Made by a program: the position numbers and the translations under genes
Notes under the pieces: generated by a model
What the model saw: only the letters and a program-made list of their open reading frames with translations
Told to the model about the DNA's origin: nothing
The model's database searches: none
Shown: one piece after another, positions 9,556 to 20,157 of the stretch
How the letters are laid out: the number at the start of each line of letters is the position of its first letter
Position numbering within the stretch: position 1 is the stretch's first letter
From: Polynucleobacter sp. MWH-UH19D
GTDB taxonomy: Bacteria; Pseudomonadota; Gammaproteobacteria; Burkholderiales; Burkholderiaceae
Assembly (NCBI RefSeq): GCF_040409795.1
Contig: NZ_CP099571.1
Location: 62,001-126,000, forward strand
DNA: 64,000 bases
Direction of reading: 5' to 3'

Positions 9556-9951
9556 ATGCGTCACGGAAACGGCTTACGCAAACTAAACAGAACATCTTCA
9601 CATCGCTTGGCGATGCTACGTAATATGTCCAATTCTCTTTTGGAGCATGAAGTGATTAAAACCACTTTGCCAAAAGCAAAAGAATTGCGCATGGTTGTGG
9701 AGCCTTTGATTACCTTGGGTAAAAAAGACAACTTAGCAAACCGCCGCCTAGCATTTAATCGCACACGTGATCGCGATATCGTGACTAAGCTCTTCACAGA
9801 GCTTGGCCCACGCTACGCAACACGTCCAGGTGGTTATTTGCGTATTTTGAAGTTTGGCTTCCGTCATGGCGACAATGCTCCAATGGCATTGGTTGAGTTG
9901 GTTGATCGCCCAGAAGTTGAAGAAGCACCTGCTGTAGCTGAAGAGGCATAA
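9556..9951 (+). CDS. rplQ: 50S ribosomal protein L17
   Basis: L17 lies near the exit tunnel of the 50S subunit. The 131-residue product opens with the signature [17 protein letters not shown] and contains [16 protein letters not shown]. An acidic Glu/Ala-rich tail ([11 protein letters not shown]) follows, as in other Betaproteobacteria. AGAAAGGAAGCATC precedes the ATG. It is the last gene of the ribosomal block and is followed by a strong terminator. Confidence 0.98.
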   Translation: MRHGNGLRKLNRTSSHRLAMLRNMSNSLLEHEVIKTTLPKAKELRMVVEPLITLGKKDNLANRRLAFNRTRDRDIVTKLFTELGPRYATRPGGYLRILKFGFRHGDNAPMALVELVDRPEVEEAPAVAEEA

Positions 9952-9967
9952 GTCTCGCAGCAAATAA

Positions 9968-9995
9968 GAAAGCCAGGCTTCGGTCTGGCTTTTTT
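9968..9995 (+). terminator. Rho-independent terminator after rplQ
   Basis: AAGCCAG (9970-9976) pairs with CTGGCTT (9985-9991). The stem continues through a G-U and a C-G pair capped by a UUCG tetraloop (9979-9982), and six T residues end the unit at 9995. This textbook terminator closes the alpha operon and separates it from cutA. Confidence 0.92.
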
Positions 9996-10019
9996 CATTG
10001 ATAGGTTTATAAATACGAT

Positions 10020-10376
10020 ATGTCTCAAAACCTTTCCGAGAAACCCCTGGCCAAGTCCAGCCAGCTATTAGTAGTGATCACCACCCTCCCGAATCTGGAG
10101 GTGGCTCAAAGCCTCGCACGCTCGCTTATAGAAGAAAAGATGGCAGCTTGTGTCCAGCTTACTAATGGCATTCAATCAATTTATCGTTGGGAGGGTAAGG
10201 TTTGCGAGGAATCAGAAGTGTTGCTTACGGCAAAAACAACTGAAAATCAATGGTTAGCCATTTCTAGTTTTATTCAAAAAAATCATCCCTATGATTTGCC
10301 TGAGATTTTGGCCTTTACTCCAGAACAATATTCGGAGCAATATGGCGCATGGGTCAGTTCAGAGGTAAATTCTTAG
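10020..10376 (+). CDS. cutA: CutA1-type divalent-cation tolerance protein
   Basis: CutA1 is a small trimeric ferredoxin-fold protein, linked in E. coli genetics to copper tolerance; its biochemical role is not settled. The 118-residue product has the family features VVITTLPNLEVAQSLARSLI, AACVQLTNGIQSIYRWEGK and a C-terminal PEILAFTPEQYSEQYGAWV. The dsbD start lies two bases after its stop, the same pairing seen in E. coli (cutA-dsbD), so the two are likely cotranscribed. Confidence 0.93.
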   Translation: MSQNLSEKPLAKSSQLLVVITTLPNLEVAQSLARSLIEEKMAACVQLTNGIQSIYRWEGKVCEESEVLLTAKTTENQWLAISSFIQKNHPYDLPEILAFTPEQYSEQYGAWVSSEVNS

Positions 10377-10378
10377 GT

Positions 10379-12058
10379 ATGAAGTTGCATTCATTCATTG
10401 CAAGAGTTCTCACACTCTTCATTCTCGTATCCACTCAGCTATTTGCAGCCCCGGATTTTCTGCCTCCTGAAAAAGCGTTTCGGGTTGAGGCAACTTGGTT
10501 AGAAAATTCCAATCAAATCGAAATCGAATTTTTGCCTGCCAAAGGTTATTACATCTATCAAGAGTCCCTCAAATTTCAGATGGGACAAGAGACGGCAAAG
10601 TTAAACAACATCAGACCTTCATTACCAGCTGGGATTGAGAAGTTTGATGAAACATTTCAGAAAAAGCTACAGGTCTACAAGGAGCCATTTCTCGTTTTTC
10701 TAGATGGAAAAGTAAATGCAAGCAAGCCCATTCATTTGGAAGTGATCTTGCAAGGGTGTGCTGAAGCTGGCATTTGTTATCCGCCGATGACCCTAAGATT
10801 TTTGCTCTCGGGTCCCGGCGTTAAGGTGGCTCCAATCCCTGAGGTAATTGACTCGCAAGCACAGGGGCAAGTTTCTCCATCTTCAGAATTTACTTTGAGT
10901 GATTTATGGCGAGAGCGTGATGATGTCAATGCGATTGGCCGCTTTCTAGAAAATGCTTCAACCCATTATTTATTTTTAGCCTTCTTTGTTTTAGGTCTTG
11001 CCTTGGCATTTACACCTTGTGTATTGCCAATGCTGCCGATTCTATCGAGTGTAATTTTTGGGGTGCAAGATGGTAAGGCAATATCCAAGGGGCGTGCTAG
11101 TGTTTTAGCTCTTGCCTATGTCTTAGGTATGGCCTTGATTTATGCGTTGGCGGGAGTGCTAATGGCTGCTCTTGGCGGAAGCGTCCAGCGTGTTCTGCAA
11201 AGCCCCATTGCTTTAGTCGCCTTTGCTGTCCTGCTTTTGGCCTTATCTGGCAGCCTATTTGGCCTTTATGAACTGCGTCTGCCCCAAGCCTGGCATCAGC
11301 ACATTGATCGTCTGGCAGGACGTCAAAAGGGAGGTAGCGTCTTTGGCGCCTTTGCCTTGGGGGGGATTTCTACCTTAGTTGCCAGCCCTTGCATTACAGC
11401 CCCTTTAGCGGGTGTTTTAGCTTTTATTGCTCAGAATGGTTCAATGAGTTTGGGTGCGGGTTTGCTCTTTGTGATGGCTCTCGGTATGGGCTTGCCATTA
11501 TTTTTCATTGCGATTGAAGCGCGCATTTTGATTCCTTCAACTGGTATTTGGATGGTGTGGTTACAGCGCACCCTAGGCGTCTTATTGGTAGCAACAGCAG
11601 CTTGGATTGCATCACCTCTTTTTGAAAAAAATCAAAGTAATGAGTTAGTTCAAACGAATAACGGACAAAGTATTCGCCGAGTGGGAGATTTGTCTTTTGT
11701 TGTAGTGCATTCACTAGCAGAGCTTGATGCGCAATTGGTATTAGCAAAACAAGAACAGAAATTACTACTACTCGATTTTTATGCTGACTGGTGTATTAGT
11801 TGTAAAGAAATGGAAGTGAATACATTTGCCAATTCCGAAGTTAGCAAGCAGTTAAAGAAGTTAGTTTTAGTGCAGGCTGATGTGACTGCCAATAGTCCTG
11901 AGAACCAGGCATTGCTTAAGAAATTTGGCTTATATGGTCCTCCAGGAATTTTGTTTTTTAGTCAAAATTCTGAAGAGAAAAAAAACCAAAGGGTCATTGG
12001 CTATATGTCGCCAGAGCGTTTTATAGAGCGCTTACAGCAAGTGATGAAAACGCAGTAA
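10379..12058 (+). CDS. dsbD: Thiol:disulfide interchange protein DsbD
   Basis: DsbD passes electrons from cytoplasmic thioredoxin to periplasmic partners such as DsbC and cytochrome c maturation proteins. The 559-residue product has a signal peptide (1-23) and an alpha domain with Cys127 and Cys133. Eight hydrophobic helices follow, with the redox pair Cys214 (FTPCVLP) and Cys338 (ASPCITAP), then a C-terminal thioredoxin domain with WCISC (Cys472/Cys475). All three cysteine pairs are intact. The ATG at 10379 gives a clean signal peptide and is preferred to an in-frame upstream start inside cutA. Confidence 0.95.
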   Translation: MKLHSFIARVLTLFILVSTQLFAAPDFLPPEKAFRVEATWLENSNQIEIEFLPAKGYYIYQESLKFQMGQETAKLNNIRPSLPAGIEKFDETFQKKLQVYKEPFLVFLDGKVNASKPIHLEVILQGCAEAGICYPPMTLRFLLSGPGVKVAPIPEVIDSQAQGQVSPSSEFTLSDLWRERDDVNAIGRFLENASTHYLFLAFFVLGLALAFTPCVLPMLPILSSVIFGVQDGKAISKGRASVLALAYVLGMALIYALAGVLMAALGGSVQRVLQSPIALVAFAVLLLALSGSLFGLYELRLPQAWHQHIDRLAGRQKGGSVFGAFALGGISTLVASPCITAPLAGVLAFIAQNGSMSLGAGLLFVMALGMGLPLFFIAIEARILIPSTGIWMVWLQRTLGVLLVATAAWIASPLFEKNQSNELVQTNNGQSIRRVGDLSFVVVHSLAELDAQLVLAKQEQKLLLLDFYADWCISCKEMEVNTFANSEVSKQLKKLVLVQADVTANSPENQALLKKFGLYGPPGILFFSQNSEEKKNQRVIGYMSPERFIERLQQVMKTQ

Positions 12059-12078
12059 GTAGCTAGCGAATAACAAAT

Positions 12079-13769
<1,691 letters not shown>

Positions 13770-13882
13770 GTCTAGAAGCTATTGTAAAATCACGCAAAAT
13801 CATGAAATATCTCATGGTGTTGGGTAAAAGTTGTAAAAGTAGGGCCCAAACACTTTTAGGAATTTTTGCCAAGGTAAACATA

Positions 13883-14581
13883 ATGCGTCAAACCTCCCAA
13901 ATCTCCAAATCCACTAGCTTGCGCGCTGGTTTTATTGCCCTCTCTATTTTCGCCTTGATTGGTGTTTCTGGGGTGGCCATTGCAAATGATGCCGCTCCTG
14001 CCGTACCAGGCAAGCCTAAGGTCGATCCTGCAGCAGGTGAGGCACTGTATTCCAACGGAGACGCAAGTCGCGGTGTAACGGCTTGCTTAACTTGCCATGG
14101 TCCAAAAGGTCAGAGCGCAACTGCTACTTGGCCTAAGTTGTCTGCTCAGCATGCAGCATACACAACTAAGCAATTGAAAAACTTTAAAGATGGTAGCCGT
14201 GCTAATCCAGTAATGATGGGTATGGCCGCTACTTTGACAGAGCAAGACATGCAAAATATCTCTGCGTTCTTGGTTAAGCAGCCTGTATCGCAGGGTGTTG
14301 CTCAAAATAAAAACACCATTGAATTAGGTCAAAGCATTTACCGTGGTGGTATTGCTGCAAAAGGTGTTCCTGCATGCGCAGCTTGCCACAGTCCTAATGG
14401 TGCTGGCATTCCTGCTCAATACCCACGCTTGGGTGGTCAGTGGGCTGATTACACGAACGCACAGTTACTCGCGTTCCGCGATGGTGTTCGTAAAAACAGC
14501 AGTCAAATGACGACGATCGCTTCTAAGCTCTCTGATCAAGAAATGAAAGCAGTGTCTGATTACATCGCAGGCTTGCATTAA
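13883..14581 (+). CDS. Di-haem cytochrome c4-type protein
   Basis: Cytochromes c4 carry electrons in the periplasm, usually to terminal oxidases. The 232-residue product has a signal peptide ending near residue 35 (VAIANDA). Two similar cytochrome domains follow, with haem sites CLTCH (68-72) and CAACH (165-169). Distal methionines are available in MMGMAATLT and in the second domain's SQMTT. The ATG at 13883 is preferred over an in-frame ATG at 13802 because it gives a normal signal peptide. Gene order engB - c4 is common in Betaproteobacteria. Confidence 0.88.
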   Translation: MRQTSQISKSTSLRAGFIALSIFALIGVSGVAIANDAAPAVPGKPKVDPAAGEALYSNGDASRGVTACLTCHGPKGQSATATWPKLSAQHAAYTTKQLKNFKDGSRANPVMMGMAATLTEQDMQNISAFLVKQPVSQGVAQNKNTIELGQSIYRGGIAAKGVPACAACHSPNGAGIPAQYPRLGGQWADYTNAQLLAFRDGVRKNSSQMTTIASKLSDQEMKAVSDYIAGLH

Positions 14582-14598
14582 AACGTAGTCTTAAAAAC

Positions 14599-14627
14599 AA
14601 AACCCCGCTGATCTAGCGGGGTTTTTT
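14599..14627. terminator. Bidirectional terminator between cytochrome c4 gene and lysA
   Basis: AACCCCGCT (14601-14609) pairs with AGCGGGGTT (14615-14623) around a five-base loop. A T-run follows on the + strand. The A-rich left flank gives TTTTGTTTTT on the - strand, so the same hairpin can end both the cytochrome c4 transcript and the lysA transcript. Confidence 0.88.
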
Positions 14628-14671
14628 ATTTACTCATTTTTAGTTCATTTCTGAATCTAAGAGCCTAAATA

Positions 14672-15970
14672 TTATTTAGGCAAGATACTTTCAGTTGCAA
14701 AGAGATCTTGTGTATTTTCACGAGCACGAATGACATAAGCATTTTTGCCGTCCACCATGATTTCGGCAGGCTTGGGGCGCGTGTTGTAATTTGAAGCCAT
14801 GACAAATCCATAAGCTCCTGCAGAGAGAATTGCTAATAGATCACCTTCATCGACTGCAAGCAAACGATCTCTTCCAAGCCAATCACCAGATTCGCAAACG
14901 GGGCCGACGATATCGTAGGTAAGGCTCTTGGTTTGTTTTGCTTGAACTGGAACAATGCCATGATGCGCTTCATATAGAGCAGGCCGCATCAACTCAGTCA
15001 TGGCTGCATCTACGATGCAGAAGTTTTTTTCTGCCCCTGGCTTGAGGTATTCCACGGTTGTTAGCAAAACGCCAGCGTTGCCTACAAGGGATCTGCCAGG
15101 CTCTAGAACAACATCAAGATGGCCAAAGCCACGCTCGGCTACGCGGTTCAAGAGGGTGTTGGTGAAGTCGGTGATGTCAGGCGGGGTTTCATCGCTGTAA
15201 GCGATTCCAAGGCCACCACCTAAATCTAGGTGATGAATCACAATCCCTTCTTTTTTCAGTTGCTCAACTAGATCCAGCACTTTATCCAGTGCATCTAAAT
15301 AAGGCGCAGTCGTAGTAATTTGTGAGCCAATATGACAGTCAATCCCTACCACATCAATTTGTGAAAGTAGTGATGCCTCACGATAGGTTTTCAATACCTC
15401 GTGATATGCGATGCCAAATTTATTTCCTTTTAAGCCTGTAGAAATGTAAGGGTGCGTTTGTGCATCTACATCAGGATTCACTCGTAACGAAATTGGCGCG
15501 CATAGTCCAAGTTCGGTAGCAACGCGATTAATTTTGTGTAGTTCTGCAATGGATTCGACATTGATGCATTTGACGCCTGCTTTGAGGGCGGCAGCAATTT
15601 CAGTTGCTGATTTGCCGACGCCTGCAAATACGAGACTTTTAGGGTCTGCGCCAATTGCTAGTGCACGTGCCAGCTCCCCGCCACTTACTAAATCAAAACC
15701 GGCTCCTAGTTCTTTAAAGCAATTGATCACCGCTAAATTGCTGTTGGCTTTCATGGCGTAATGAACGCGAGCACGACGTTTGCCATTGGAATCGATGCAG
15801 GCTTTGTCATACGCTTGATAAGCTTCAGTCAGGGCCTTTTTGCTATACACATACAGCGGCGTACCAAATTCTTTTGCTAAATCTGCTAAGGCAATATCTT
15901 CGGCAAACCAAGCGCCATTGCGTTCAGTAAAGCCAGATAAGCGAGGGAGTGGAAGAGTGTTGCTTGTCAT
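14672..15970 (-). CDS. lysA: Diaminopimelate decarboxylase
   Basis: LysA decarboxylates meso-diaminopimelate to L-lysine with pyridoxal phosphate. The 432-residue product has the PLP lysine K74 in HYAMKANSN. It also shows the IDCHIGSQI segment, the glycine-rich LDLGGGLGIAY loop, EPGRSLVGNAG and the catalytic cysteine motif CESGDWLG. Its start codon shares one base with the stop of the preceding lipoprotein gene (TAATG), indicating coupled translation. Confidence 0.96.
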   Translation of the reverse strand: MTSNTLPLPRLSGFTERNGAWFAEDIALADLAKEFGTPLYVYSKKALTEAYQAYDKACIDSNGKRRARVHYAMKANSNLAVINCFKELGAGFDLVSGGELARALAIGADPKSLVFAGVGKSATEIAAALKAGVKCINVESIAELHKINRVATELGLCAPISLRVNPDVDAQTHPYISTGLKGNKFGIAYHEVLKTYREASLLSQIDVVGIDCHIGSQITTTAPYLDALDKVLDLVEQLKKEGIVIHHLDLGGGLGIAYSDETPPDITDFTNTLLNRVAERGFGHLDVVLEPGRSLVGNAGVLLTTVEYLKPGAEKNFCIVDAAMTELMRPALYEAHHGIVPVQAKQTKSLTYDIVGPVCESGDWLGRDRLLAVDEGDLLAILSAGAYGFVMASNYNTRPKPAEIMVDGKNAYVIRARENTQDLFATESILPK

Positions 15971-16170
15971 TACTTGGCCGATGAAGAGGTGTTGTTGCTT
16001 GCTGGTGCAGTTGAGGTTTGGGGTGGATAGAGTTTTCCTTTGGGCTCTGGCTCAGTTGGTGCAGTTGGAGCTGGTGGAATATTTGGCAAATATAACGGCC
16101 CTCTAACCCCGCATCCAATAAGGGGTATTAGGATGGCTATACCAAGGGCTCTATAAAGAATCGTTATCAT
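15970..16170 (-). CDS. Small LptM/YifL-type lipoprotein
   Basis: This is a 66-residue predicted lipoprotein: signal peptide with lipobox LIGC (Cys20), then GVRGPLYLP and a proline/threonine-rich tail. The CGxxGPLY motif after the lipid cysteine is the hallmark of LptM (YifL), which helps the LptD-LptE LPS translocon mature in E. coli. The gene lies directly before lysA, as in many Proteobacteria (E. coli yifL-dapF, cyaY nearby). The start at 16170 is chosen because it places the lipobox correctly. Confidence 0.8.
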   Translation of the reverse strand: MITILYRALGIAILIPLIGCGVRGPLYLPNIPPAPTAPTEPEPKGKLYPPQTSTAPASNNTSSSAK

Positions 16171-16216
16171 GAATGTCTCTAAACGAATGATTGAATATAG
16201 CACGCAGGCCCCCTTT

Positions 16217-16600
16217 ATGAATGCAAATAGCCCTAACGTAGAAAGCATTGATGACAAACAGTTTCACCTACTGGGGGCGCAATTGTTGCATTCTATTGAA
16301 GTGGCTTTAGAGGCTGCTGATGATGAGCTTGATTTAGATCTAGATGTTGAGCGCCAAGGCGGTAATGTCATCAATATTCGTTTTCGGGATAAAAGTGTCA
16401 TTGTGGTCAATACTCAGCCGCCTTTACATGAGATTTGGGTGGCTGCAAAATCTGGCGGTTACCACTATCGTTGGGCAGGCACCCTAGCACAACCAATGTG
16501 GCTTGATACCAAAACAGGCAAGGAGTTATTGGGTGATCTTGCTGAGTTTGCTAGTGCGCAAGCAGGCAAGCCAATCAAAATCCGCCTCATTAAATCCTAG
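16217..16600 (+). CDS. cyaY: Frataxin-like iron-binding protein CyaY
   Basis: CyaY binds iron and modulates cysteine desulfurase activity in Fe-S cluster assembly. The product (127 residues from ATG 16217) has the acidic first helix EVALEAADDELDLDLDVE, the strand run GGNVINIRFRDKSVIVVNTQ and the PPLHEIWVAAKSGGYHYRW signature. An upstream in-frame ATG at 16169 would overlap the divergent lipoprotein start and adds residues outside the family, so 16217 is preferred. It converges on aroB. Confidence 0.92.
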   Translation: MNANSPNVESIDDKQFHLLGAQLLHSIEVALEAADDELDLDLDVERQGGNVINIRFRDKSVIVVNTQPPLHEIWVAAKSGGYHYRWAGTLAQPMWLDTKTGKELLGDLAEFASAQAGKPIKIRLIKS

Positions 16601-16613
16601 CGTCTCTAGGGGT

Positions 16614-17696
16614 TTAAGCGGCTCCGGTAGCTTTCAAGGTTTCAAGAACCTGAGTATCAGGTACCCCCTGAATTTGGGCTTTGCCAATTTTTTCTAAAAC
16701 GATATAGCGGATTTGACCGCTTTCAGTTTTCTTGTCTACTTGCATGAGTTCAAGATAGCGCTTCCCACCAAATTTTGGAGGGGCGATTGGAAGATTCATA
16801 GACTGAATAATCTTTTTTAATCGATCAGCCTCTGCTCTGGTGATGTAGTTCAGCCGGCAAGATAAATCAGCACCTAGCACCATGCCGCAACCCACTGCTT
16901 CACCATGAAGCCATTCACCATAGCCCATGCCTGCTTCAATCGCATGACCAAATGTATGGCCAAAATTTAAAGTTGCACGAATACCGCCTTCTCTTTCATC
17001 GGCAGAAACGACTGCAGATTTAATTTCACAAGAACGTAGAACGGCATGGCTCATTGCATCGGTATCGCATGCAAGTAGTGGCTTTGCATTTGCCTCAATC
17101 CAATCTAAAAATTGGGCATCGGCAATTGCGCCATGCTTAACGACTTCAGCGAGTCCCGCCGAAAGTTCCCTAGCTGGCAGAGTCTTCAGGGTATTTAAGT
17201 CGGCTATCACCGCGACTGGCTGATGAAAGGCGCCGATCATATTTTTACCCAGCGGGTGATTGATGCCTGTTTTTCCGCCTACAGAAGAATCTACTTGAGC
17301 TAATAAAGTGGTTGGCACTTGAATAAAGCGCACGCCTCGCATGAAACTAGCGGCTGCAAAACCAGTCATGTCGCCGATGACGCCGCCACCTAGGGCGACC
17401 AGCATGGTTTGTCTGTCAGCACCAAATTTTAGGAGGTCATCAAAAATGAGTTGCAGATTTTTCCAGTCTTTATAAGACTCACCATCAGGCAAAACAATAG
17501 TTCTTATTGTCTTACCAAAGGTTCCTAAAGTTTTGGTAAGACGCTCTGCATAAAAAGGAGCGACCGTAGTATTGGTAACAATGTAAATAGAGCTAGATTT
17601 TTCACAGGCCTTAAATAGTTCGGGTCGATCAATGAGATCGGCACCTATATAGATAGGGTAGCTACGATTGCCAAGATCTACTTCAAGTGTTTTCAT
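16614..17696 (-). CDS. aroB: 3-dehydroquinate synthase
   Basis: AroB converts DAHP to 3-dehydroquinate, the second step of the shikimate pathway, using NAD and a divalent metal. The 360-residue product has the nucleotide-binding [16 protein letters not shown], the loop [22 protein letters not shown] and the metal-site [12 protein letters not shown] 17696 is favoured over a TTG at 17708 that overlaps the aroK stop. It is last in the unit pilP-like - pilQ - aroK - aroB. Confidence 0.96.
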   Translation of the reverse strand: MKTLEVDLGNRSYPIYIGADLIDRPELFKACEKSSSIYIVTNTTVAPFYAERLTKTLGTFGKTIRTIVLPDGESYKDWKNLQLIFDDLLKFGADRQTMLVALGGGVIGDMTGFAAASFMRGVRFIQVPTTLLAQVDSSVGGKTGINHPLGKNMIGAFHQPVAVIADLNTLKTLPARELSAGLAEVVKHGAIADAQFLDWIEANAKPLLACDTDAMSHAVLRSCEIKSAVVSADEREGGIRATLNFGHTFGHAIEAGMGYGEWLHGEAVGCGMVLGADLSCRLNYITRAEADRLKKIIQSMNLPIAPPKFGGKRYLELMQVDKKTESGQIRYIVLEKIGKAQIQGVPDTQVLETLKATGAA

Positions 17697-17704
17697 GATG
17701 GTGT

Positions 17705-18229
17705 TCAAGCGGAAAGTTCAAGCTGCATGATGAGAGTATTAACTAGTTGGTTGACGCTGGGCTTGCCAGTTTCAATAACATGATCTGCAATTTCTCGATA
17801 CAAAGGATCGCGAATTGCATAAAGATTTTCTAGAATTTTTTTAGCGTCACCATTACGCAATAAAGGACGTCCTTCACTGCCTTTGGTGCGATGCCATAGT
17901 TCAATTGGATTTGCGTGTAGATAAATAACAGTACCTTGTTCACTCAGTGCTTTGCGATTTTCGGGAAGCAGTACTGCGCCACCTCCAGTAGCTAAAACAA
18001 TATTCTTTTCGTTTGTGATTTCTTGAATGGCTTGAGCTTCTCGTTTCCGAAAACCATCTTCGCCTTCCATTTCAAATATCACAGGAATTTTGACGCCACA
18101 ACGTTCTTCAATAACGTGATCCGCATCTAAAAAGCGGCGGCCTAATTTCTTTGCAAGGACTTTACCAACGGTCGACTTTCCGGCACCCATGAGGCCGATG
18201 AGAAAGATATTGTTTGTCCTAGAGTTCAC
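17705..18229 (-). CDS. aroK: Shikimate kinase
   Basis: AroK phosphorylates shikimate with ATP. The 174-residue product has Walker [10 protein letters not shown] (12-20), shikimate-binding [14 protein letters not shown] and the GGGAVL loop, plus the lid residues EGRPLL. The apparent start is GTG at 18229. A strong AAGGAG directly abuts it with almost no spacing, yet no better in-frame start exists before the Walker motif. The stop overlaps the aroB region, and pilQ ends 12 bases upstream. Confidence 0.95.
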   Translation of the reverse strand: MNSRTNNIFLIGLMGAGKSTVGKVLAKKLGRRFLDADHVIEERCGVKIPVIFEMEGEDGFRKREAQAIQEITNEKNIVLATGGGAVLLPENRKALSEQGTVIYLHANPIELWHRTKGSEGRPLLRNGDAKKILENLYAIRDPLYREIADHVIETGKPSVNQLVNTLIMQLELSA

Positions 18230-18241
18230 TCCTTGATTTTA

Positions 18242-19342
18242 TTAGGGTTTATCAAGGACGGTGGGGGTTAGGAAAACTAAGAGTTCTGTTTTGTCTTGTA
18301 ATTTTGATTTATGGCGAAATAAATAGCCAAGAAGGGGGATGTCTCCCAGTATTGGAACTTTAACCTCGTCTTCCCTCTCGGTGGTTTGGAAGATGCCGCC
18401 GATAATTGCCGTTCCCCCATTTTCCACCGTTACTTCCGAGCTGAGGCTTTTCGTATCAATGGCATAACCTTGTTCTGTTTTCATGCCAACGGTGTCTTTA
18501 TTGATGCCCACCAGCATAGAGATTTTTCCGTCTGGATGAATCTTGGGTAAAACTTCTAAGCGAAGGTTAGCTTTGCGAAATTGCAATTTGCTGCCATTTT
18601 GTGAGGTGGTTTGATAGGGTAACTCGGTTCCTTGCTCGATAGTTGCCTTTACCTGATCCCCAGTCATGATGCGGGGGTTGGACAGAATTTTGCCTTGGCC
18701 TTCAGACTCAAGTGCCGATAGTTCGACTTGTAAAAGACGGCTGGCGTTTTTAGAGACTAGTGTAGCTGCTACTGCTGCCGGATTAAAACCATTTAGCCCA
18801 GAACCAGATAAATCGAAATTGCTATTTATTTTATTTTCTGGATTGCCATGGATGGGGCTTGCTTGGTGATTTAGCTTTGCTCCAAGCTCTCGAGCAAAGC
18901 GTTCATCTGCCTCCACGATGCGAGCTTCAATGAGAATCTGCCTGGGGCTGTTGATATGGTCGCCGCCAAAAGGAAGTGCCGCATCTTCACGGCGAAATTT
19001 TTGGAACGCCTGAATTTCCGCATGGGGCCCGATCCAATAAATGTCACCATTACGAATGATGCGCAAACCACGGCTAGCCAAAATAGAGTGAAGGGCGGTA
19101 TGCCAAGGCGTATTTTGAAGATCCACCGTGATTCTTCCTTTGATGGATTCGCTTAGTAAAAAATTGGTATTTCCCAGTTTTGCCAGGATTTGCAAAAGTT
19201 CTGTTAATTCGATGTCGGTAAACTGCAGGCTAATTGGGGTCTGCAAATTTGGGTTTGCTTGGGTCGACCCAGTAGTCGGGGTGATTGGGAATACCACCAA
19301 GAGGGCTATCCAGAGATTGGCGATTTTGGATTTCAGGATCAT
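18242..19342 (-). CDS. pilQ: Short PilQ-like secretin
   Basis: Secretins form multimeric outer-membrane gates; PilQ is the gate of type IV pili and DNA uptake. The 366-residue product has a signal peptide (about 1-29) and an N0/STN-like domain near residues 38-100. The secretin core starts around RQILIEARIVEADE, with the motif VPILGDIPLLGYLFR and terminal FLTPTVL. It is about half the usual PilQ length and lacks the N-terminal AMIN domains. Location upstream of aroK-aroB and divergent from mrcA is the classical pilQ position. It could serve another pilus-like or competence system. Confidence 0.8.
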   Translation of the reverse strand: MILKSKIANLWIALLVVFPITPTTGSTQANPNLQTPISLQFTDIELTELLQILAKLGNTNFLLSESIKGRITVDLQNTPWHTALHSILASRGLRIIRNGDIYWIGPHAEIQAFQKFRREDAALPFGGDHINSPRQILIEARIVEADERFARELGAKLNHQASPIHGNPENKINSNFDLSGSGLNGFNPAAVAATLVSKNASRLLQVELSALESEGQGKILSNPRIMTGDQVKATIEQGTELPYQTTSQNGSKLQFRKANLRLEVLPKIHPDGKISMLVGINKDTVGMKTEQGYAIDTKSLSSEVTVENGGTAIIGGIFQTTEREDEVKVPILGDIPLLGYLFRHKSKLQDKTELLVFLTPTVLDKP

Positions 19343-20058
19343 TCTGAAATTGCCGCCTTGAGGATGAAAGATTTGCCTTGTGGGTGAGTGATCGTGGCAA
19401 CCTCTTTATTGGCATTGCTAAGTCTCCAGTCACCCAGTAAAAGTCCCCCCATCTCCACCATTAATGTTGACTTGCTGTTATGAAAAAAAGCCCGATAAGT
19501 GCTACCTGCTTGGCTGACTCCTAAATAGCGCCAGCGGCTTATCTCGGCTTCGAATGGAAGGGGTGATGGCTTGCCTTTGGGGTGGGTCTGAACCTTATTT
19601 TTCTTTAATGAGTGAATACTTACTTCTAATTCATCTATTGTTTCATATATGAGATCTTCAGATTCAAGAATCTCCTCCCGTAATGTGGCCAACTCCTTTT
19701 TGAGCGCAGAAATATCTTGCAGAACCGCTTCAGGGTGGATATCCCCATCAGACTCTATTGGGCTTAAGGTAACAAATAGCCAAATTCCAGACGCTATCAG
19801 AATCCCGCCAGCCGCTAGGGCTGGCATGAGTTTTTTCAGGCCTTCTGGTATCGGAATTTGATCCTGAAAACCCAGTTGAGTTTTGGGTCTATTTTGAGGG
19901 CGATCCATACCATCCCAATCAGGGCGGTTTGGGCTATTTGATTTGCGAATTCCATGGGGGTCTGGAATAGCGGGGTCATCGCCGAGTTCGCTCAAAATAG
20001 CGTCAAAAGATTGTGAAGAGATTTTTCTAGCCGGCATGCCCCTTATTTTGGGAAACAT
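19339..20058 (-). CDS. Single-pass membrane protein upstream of pilQ (PilP/PilO-like position)
   Basis: The 239-residue protein has a polar N-terminal region rich in Pro/Asp and one membrane helix at about residues 78-98. An acidic coiled-coil stretch (about 105-150) follows, then a C-terminal beta-rich part (SRWRYLGVSQAG, GGLLLGDWRL). That last part resembles the periplasmic domain of inner-membrane pilus accessory proteins such as PilP. It overlaps the pilQ start by four bases, so they are coupled. I do not recognise it as a clear member of any named family; PilP-like function is inferred from position. ATG 20037, next to AAGGGG, is an alternative start. Confidence 0.6.
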   Translation of the reverse strand: MFPKIRGMPARKISSQSFDAILSELGDDPAIPDPHGIRKSNSPNRPDWDGMDRPQNRPKTQLGFQDQIPIPEGLKKLMPALAAGGILIASGIWLFVTLSPIESDGDIHPEAVLQDISALKKELATLREEILESEDLIYETIDELEVSIHSLKKNKVQTHPKGKPSPLPFEAEISRWRYLGVSQAGSTYRAFFHNSKSTLMVEMGGLLLGDWRLSNANKEVATITHPQGKSFILKAAISE

Positions 20059-20143
20059 TGTGTGAGAGAAAAATCAGCGTTAGTGGATTTTTTTGTCAGA
20101 AAACTCAGGTTTTGAATCTTTTAATGAATTAAGCTAAGCATCC

Positions 20144-20149
20144 TATAAT
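20144..20149 (+). promoter_or_regulatory. Perfect -10 box just before mrcA
   Basis: TATAAT at 20144-20149 is a perfect sigma-70 -10 hexamer. A poor -35 (TTAATG, 20121-20126) lies 17 bases upstream. The start of transcription would fall at about 20156, only one or two bases from the mrcA ATG, so the message would be almost leaderless. The divergent pilP-like gene must be transcribed from the same 99-base gap. Confidence 0.5.
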
Positions 20150-20157
20150 TTGACCTT

